Below, piece after piece: positions 60,836-64,000 of a stretch of 64,000 nucleotides of DNA. This stretch comes from an uncultured Oscillibacter sp. (lineage in GTDB: Bacteria; Bacillota; Clostridia; Oscillospirales; Oscillospiraceae), in contig CAJUCO010000004.1 of NCBI GenBank assembly GCA_910585245.1, forward strand, positions 1-64,000, in the 5' to 3' direction. The translations under genes and the position numbers were made by a program. The notes below the pieces were generated by a model, which saw only the letters and a list, made by a program, of their open reading frames with translations, was not told the DNA's origin and ran no database searches. The number at the start of each line of letters is the position of its first letter. Position 1 is the stretch's first letter.

Positions 60836-61883
60836 CAGGAAAAAGGCGCCCCGGAAAGGGGCGGCCCTGCAAAAATTGAAAGAGGACCTCTCCGCCGGAA
60901 CCCCTGGCAGCGCGTATATCTTCTATGGGGAGGAGAGCTACCTCCGGGAGTATTATCTGGGGCAGCTGCGCAAAAAGCTGATTCCACAGGGGTTTGAAAC
61001 GTTCAATTACCACGCTCTGGAGGGAAAGGACCTGACCGCTCAGGCTCTGGTGGAAACGGTGGAGGCCATGCCCATGATGGCGGAGCGAACCATGGTTGCC
61101 GTCACAGACTGGGACCTTTTCAAGCTGGGGGAGGACCAGCGGGAAAAACTCATCGCCTTGTTGGAGGACCTGCCGCCTTATGGCTGTCTTGTCTTTGTAT
61201 ATGACACCCTGGAGTACAAGCCCAACAAGACTGTGAAAAAGCTATGCAAGGCCCTGGAGGCCCACGTGGAGGCGGTGGAGTTTCCTGCGGCCTCCAGCGC
61301 GGACCTTTTGCCGTGGATTTCCAGGCGGTTCAAGGCCCTGGGAAAGGAGATCGACCGGCAGACGGCGGAATATCTGGTGTTCACCTGCGGCGCTTTGATG
61401 ACGGGACTGGTGCCTGAGATTGAGAAAATCGCCGCCTATGCCAGGGGGGAGCGGGTCACCCAGGAGGACGTGGACGCCGTGGCGGACCCGGTGCTGTCGG
61501 CGGAGGTTTTCCGCCTCTCCGACGCGGTGCTTCAGGGGCGCTACGACCAGGCGGCCTCTATCCTGGGGGACTTGCTGAAAATGCAGACGGAGCCCATTAT
61601 GATCTTGGCGGCTCTGGGGAGTCAGCTCCGGCGGATATGGACCGCGAGACTGGCGCTGGACAGCGGGCGGGACAGGTACTGGCTTATGGAGCTTTGGGGA
61701 ATGAAGAGCGATTATCCCGCCAAGCTCCTGGTTTCCGCCGCCCGGAGGACCACGGCAGAGTGGTGCGCCCAGGCGGTGTGCCGCTGCCAGGAGCTGGACC
61801 GCCGGATGAAAAGCCAGCGGGGCGTGGACAGCGCCGGGGAACTAAAGTTGCTGCTGGTGCGTCTGGCGGCGGAGAGGAGCTGA
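60828..61883 (+). CDS. holA: DNA polymerase III subunit delta
   Basis: 351 aa. Clamp-loader subunit: YIFYGEESYLREYYL near the N-terminus, domain II/III helices and the C-terminal LKLLLVRLA end. Opens the sliding clamp with delta' and tau/gamma. ATG with GGAGG inside the end of comEC; comEC-holA adjacency is common in Firmicutes. Confidence 0.95.
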   Translation: MADRKKAPRKGAALQKLKEDLSAGTPGSAYIFYGEESYLREYYLGQLRKKLIPQGFETFNYHALEGKDLTAQALVETVEAMPMMAERTMVAVTDWDLFKLGEDQREKLIALLEDLPPYGCLVFVYDTLEYKPNKTVKKLCKALEAHVEAVEFPAASSADLLPWISRRFKALGKEIDRQTAEYLVFTCGALMTGLVPEIEKIAAYARGERVTQEDVDAVADPVLSAEVFRLSDAVLQGRYDQAASILGDLLKMQTEPIMILAALGSQLRRIWTARLALDSGRDRYWLMELWGMKSDYPAKLLVSAARRTTAEWCAQAVCRCQELDRRMKSQRGVDSAGELKLLLVRLAAERS

Positions 61884-61886
61884 GGG

Positions 61887-62495
61887 ATGGAGCGAATCCG
61901 GGAGGTCATCGTGGTGGAGGGCCGCTACGATAAGAACACCATTTCCCAGGTGGTAGACGCCACGGTGGTGACCCTGGGGGGCTTTGCCGTGTTCAACGAC
62001 AAAGAGAAGCTGGCCTTTCTTCGCCGTCTGGCGGAAAAACAGGGTCTCATTGTTTTGACGGACAGCGATGGGGCGGGGTTTGTTCTGCGAAACTATCTAA
62101 AGGGATCGTTACCGAAAGACAAGGTAAAGCAGGCCTATATTCCCGATGTGAAAGGCAAGGAACACCGGAAGCGCAAAGGCGGCAAGGAGGGTAAGCTGGG
62201 CGTGGAGGGAATGTCTCCCGCCGTTTTGCTGGAGGCTCTTCGCCGGGCCGGAGCCACCTTTGAGAGCGGGGCCGCGTCAAAGAGCCGGGAGGTTCCCCTG
62301 AGCAAAGCGGATCTCTTTGCCCTGGGACTCAGCGGAGGGGAGGGGAGTGCTGAAAAGCGCCGCCGGCTTTTGAAACAGCTGGATTTGCCGGAGCACCTCA
62401 CCGCCAACGGTTTATTGGAGGCCTTGAATCTCCTGTTCAGCCGGGAAGAGTTGGAGGCGCTGCTGGCGAAAGAGCCGACCTTCGACAAAATTTGA
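61887..62495 (+). CDS. rnmV: Ribonuclease M5 (Toprim)
   Basis: 202 aa. Toprim motifs VVVEGRYDK (Glu near residue 11) and VLTDSDGAG (DSD), then a basic helical tail (GKEHRKRKGGKEGK). Cuts 5S rRNA precursor. Starts 3 bp after holA; the frequent partner ksgA is not beside it here. Confidence 0.93.
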   Translation: MERIREVIVVEGRYDKNTISQVVDATVVTLGGFAVFNDKEKLAFLRRLAEKQGLIVLTDSDGAGFVLRNYLKGSLPKDKVKQAYIPDVKGKEHRKRKGGKEGKLGVEGMSPAVLLEALRRAGATFESGAASKSREVPLSKADLFALGLSGGEGSAEKRRRLLKQLDLPEHLTANGLLEALNLLFSREELEALLAKEPTFDKI

Positions 62496-62585
62496 CAAAA
62501 TTCACAGGACAACCCGTGTTAAGCTGGAAGCAGAAAACACCCGCGTCTCCCGGTGGGAGAGCGGGTCCGATGAGGAGGGGACGGG

Positions 62586-62831
62586 TTGCGCAAGTTGCTG
62601 GTGGGTGAGGCCCTGTGCCAGACATTGCAGGCGCGCTATTATCTTCTGGAGGAAGAGGGGGAAAAAGCCGTGTCCTACGGCGTCCGGATTGAGATGGAGG
62701 AAGAGGAAGCCTCGGTGGCGAACCTCAGCCCCTCCCGGCAAAGGACCTGGGAGCTGGCGGAGAGATTGGTCCGAGGTGTGGTGACGCCGGTTGCTCTGCG
62801 GGACGCGGTGGACGACTGGCTGCTGGAATAG
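62586..62831 (+). CDS. DUF6514-like small protein
   Basis: 81 aa: MRKLLVGEALCQTLQARYYLLEEEGEKAVSYGVRIEMEEEEA and then a helical tail. Short, acidic, cytoplasmic; seen widely in this family of bacteria without known role. TTG start after GAGGGGACGGG. Confidence 0.78.
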   Translation: MRKLLVGEALCQTLQARYYLLEEEGEKAVSYGVRIEMEEEEASVANLSPSRQRTWELAERLVRGVVTPVALRDAVDDWLLE

Positions 62832-62902
62832 AGGAAATTTTCCAGACTTTGACGGTTCCGGCAACATTTACAATTTCTTCATAACTTTTGAGAAAAACCC
62901 CC

Positions 62903-62931
62903 TTTACAAATGGGGGCGGCTGTACTATGAT
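62903..62931 (+). promoter_or_regulatory. groES operon promoter
   Basis: TTTACA-N17-TATGAT, 9 bp upstream of the CIRCE element. Confidence 0.8.
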
Positions 62932-62939
62932 AATCACTG

Positions 62940-62966
62940 TTAGCACTCCGGGTATTTGAGTGCTAA
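62940..62966. promoter_or_regulatory. CIRCE operator (groESL)
   Basis: Perfect TTAGCACTC-N9-GAGTGCTAA, target of HrcA. Confidence 0.98.
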
Positions 62967-63014
62967 CGGTGATTACGTTTTTTCAAATTTTTATATTTTA
63001 AGGAGGAACCCAAA

Positions 63015-63299
63015 ATGAAACTCACCCCGCTTGCAGACCGCGTCATTCTGAAGATGGTGGAGACCGAGGAGACCACCAAGGGCGGCATCATCCTCACCGG
63101 CTCCGCCAAGGAAAAGCCCTCCGTGGCCGAAGTGATCTCCGTGGGACCCGGCGGCACCGTGGACGGCAAAGAAGTCACCATGACCGTGAAACCCGGAGAC
63201 AAGGTCATCACCAGCCAGTACGCCGGAACCAAGGTCACCCTGGAGGAAGTGGAATACGTGGTTGTGCGGCAGAACGATATTCTGGCCATCGTCGATTGA
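63015..63299 (+). CDS. groES: Co-chaperonin GroES
   Basis: 94 aa, full length. KLTPLADRVILKMVETEETTKGGIILTGSAKEKPS (mobile loop) through VEYVVVRQNDILAIVD. Caps GroEL. ATG with AAGGAGG. groEL follows after 160 bp, longer than usual, with several small hairpins in between. Confidence 0.98.
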   Translation: MKLTPLADRVILKMVETEETTKGGIILTGSAKEKPSVAEVISVGPGGTVDGKEVTMTVKPGDKVITSQYAGTKVTLEEVEYVVVRQNDILAIVD

Positions 63300-63459
63300 C
63301 CTCAAGGGGGAACGAATTTCCCGCTGAGATTTCCCCTCTCTCCGCTTTGCGGAGAACCCAGGGGGATGCCCTCTGGCCCCGGCGAAACAAGCGGCGCTTC
63401 GCTGATTGATTTCGCGGGTTTACCGTAAATTTTTCTTTGAAATAGGAGGAACTGCTATT
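63300..63459. other. 160-bp groES-groEL spacer with hairpins
   Basis: CTCTCCGC-TTT-GCGGAGA is a clear stem; GGGG-ATGCCCTCTG-GCCCC and AGCGGCG-CTTCGCT are further foldable stretches. No T-run. Likely an mRNA processing or stability region; no gene seen. Confidence 0.5.
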
Positions 63460-64000
63460 ATGTCTAAGCTCATCAAGCGCGGCGAGGATGCCCGCAAGGC
63501 GCTGGAAACCGGCGTCAACACTCTGGCCGATACCGTCAAAATCACCCTGGGCCCCAAGGGCCGGAACGTGGTTCTGGACAAAAAATACGGCGCTCCCCTG
63601 ATCACCAACGACGGCGTGACCATCGCCAAGGAAATCGAGCTGGACGATCCCTTTGAAAACATGGGCGCTCAACTGGTGAAGGAAGTCTCCACCAAGACCA
63701 ACGACGTGGCCGGCGACGGAACCACCACCGCCACGCTTTTGGCGCAGGCCATGATTGGCGAGGGGCTGAAAAACCTGGCCGCCGGGGCCAACCCCATCGT
63801 GGTGAAAAAGGGCATGGCCAAGGCCGTGGAGGCCGCCGTGGCCGAGGTCAAGACCCAGGCCAAAACCGTGGACGGCACCAAGGATATCGCCCGGGTAGGC
63901 GCGGTCTCCTCCGGTGACGAGGAGATTGGCAAACTGATTGCCGACGCCATGGAAAAGGTCTCCGCCGACGGAGTCATTACCATTGAAGAGTCCAAAACCG
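63460..64000 (+). CDS. groEL: Chaperonin GroEL (cut by window end)
   Basis: First 180 residues only. MSKLIKRGEDARKALETGVN, ATP site LGPKGRNVVLDKKYG, GVTIAKEIEL and catalytic DVAGDGTTTATLL are intact. Forms the GroEL-GroES folding chamber. ATG with TAGGAGG. Confidence 0.98.
   Translation, partial: MSKLIKRGEDARKALETGVNTLADTVKITLGPKGRNVVLDKKYGAPLITNDGVTIAKEIELDDPFENMGAQLVKEVSTKTNDVAGDGTTTATLLAQAMIGEGLKNLAAGANPIVVKKGMAKAVEAAVAEVKTQAKTVDGTKDIARVGAVSSGDEEIGKLIADAMEKVSADGVITIEESKT

Overview
The window looks like chromosomal DNA of a GC-rich, low-GC-phylum (Firmicutes) gut anaerobe of the Oscillospiraceae/Ruminococcaceae type (Flavonifractor, Oscillibacter, Lawsonibacter and relatives are the closest match I can name by eye). 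The reasons are strong GGAGG ribosome-binding sites, GTG/TTG starts, CIRCE-controlled heat-shock operons in Firmicute order (hrcA-grpE-dnaK-dnaJ; groES-groEL), RNase M5, a clostripain-type protease and several carbohydrate ABC transporters. No rRNA, tRNA, complete insertion sequence, prophage or CRISPR array was recognised. The last gene (groEL) is cut by the window end, and the first repeat element is cut by the window start.

Layout. 1-7.8 kb: a MATE exporter; a leftward operon of an OmpR-type response regulator, a sensor kinase, an unknown membrane-anchored protein and a VanY-like peptidase; a divergent DUF4397 protein; and mntP. 7.8-14.2 kb: unknown TPR-like, membrane and Sel1-repeat proteins, and a large clostripain-family (C11) protease with a structured leader. 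14.4-24.3 kb: AraC regulators, a GH36 alpha-galactosidase with its sugar ABC transporter, an MsmX/UgpC-like ATPase and a YesL-like protein. 24.5-31 kb: two small helical proteins, a striking (AAGC)12 microsatellite directly behind a strong promoter, and a run of unknown lipoproteins and membrane proteins. 31.4-35 kb: ychF, an ECF sigma/anti-sigma-like pair and a rhodanese. 35.2-46 kb: an amino-sugar region on the minus strand, with a second MsmX-like ATPase, nagA, nagB, an ABC transporter, a PocR-AraC regulator, a NahK-like kinase, a nucleotidyltransferase and galE. 46-51 kb: rarA, an S1-domain protein, DUF951 with a 31-residue membrane peptide, a thioesterase and a Crp-type regulator. 51-64 kb: hrcA-grpE-dnaK-dnaJ, a PHP phosphatase, rpiB, comEC-holA-rnmV, and groES-groEL.

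How the parts fit. The two sugar blocks each bring a solute-binding protein and two permeases but no ATPase in the same transcription unit; each has an MsmX-type ATPase nearby. The GH36 block imports and cleaves alpha-galactosides. The amino-sugar block would phosphorylate N-acetylhexosamines (NahK-like), activate them with a nucleotide, epimerise them with GalE, and drain GlcNAc-6-P to fructose-6-P through NagA and NagB.

Most unusual signals. (1) A family of four dispersed intergenic elements, each with three successive hairpins and paired changes in the stems, sitting at gene 3' ends and nested inside terminator-like inverted arms. (2) A second, MITE-like family with two copies sharing a perfect 13-bp terminal inverted repeat. 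(3) The promoter-plus-(AAGC)12 locus. (4) A Shine-Dalgarno sequence separated from its start codon by a perfect hairpin that would restore normal spacing. (5) A 17-codon leader peptide coupled to comEC. (6) Operator-like repeats beside the two-component operon, the MATE gene and the GH36 operon.
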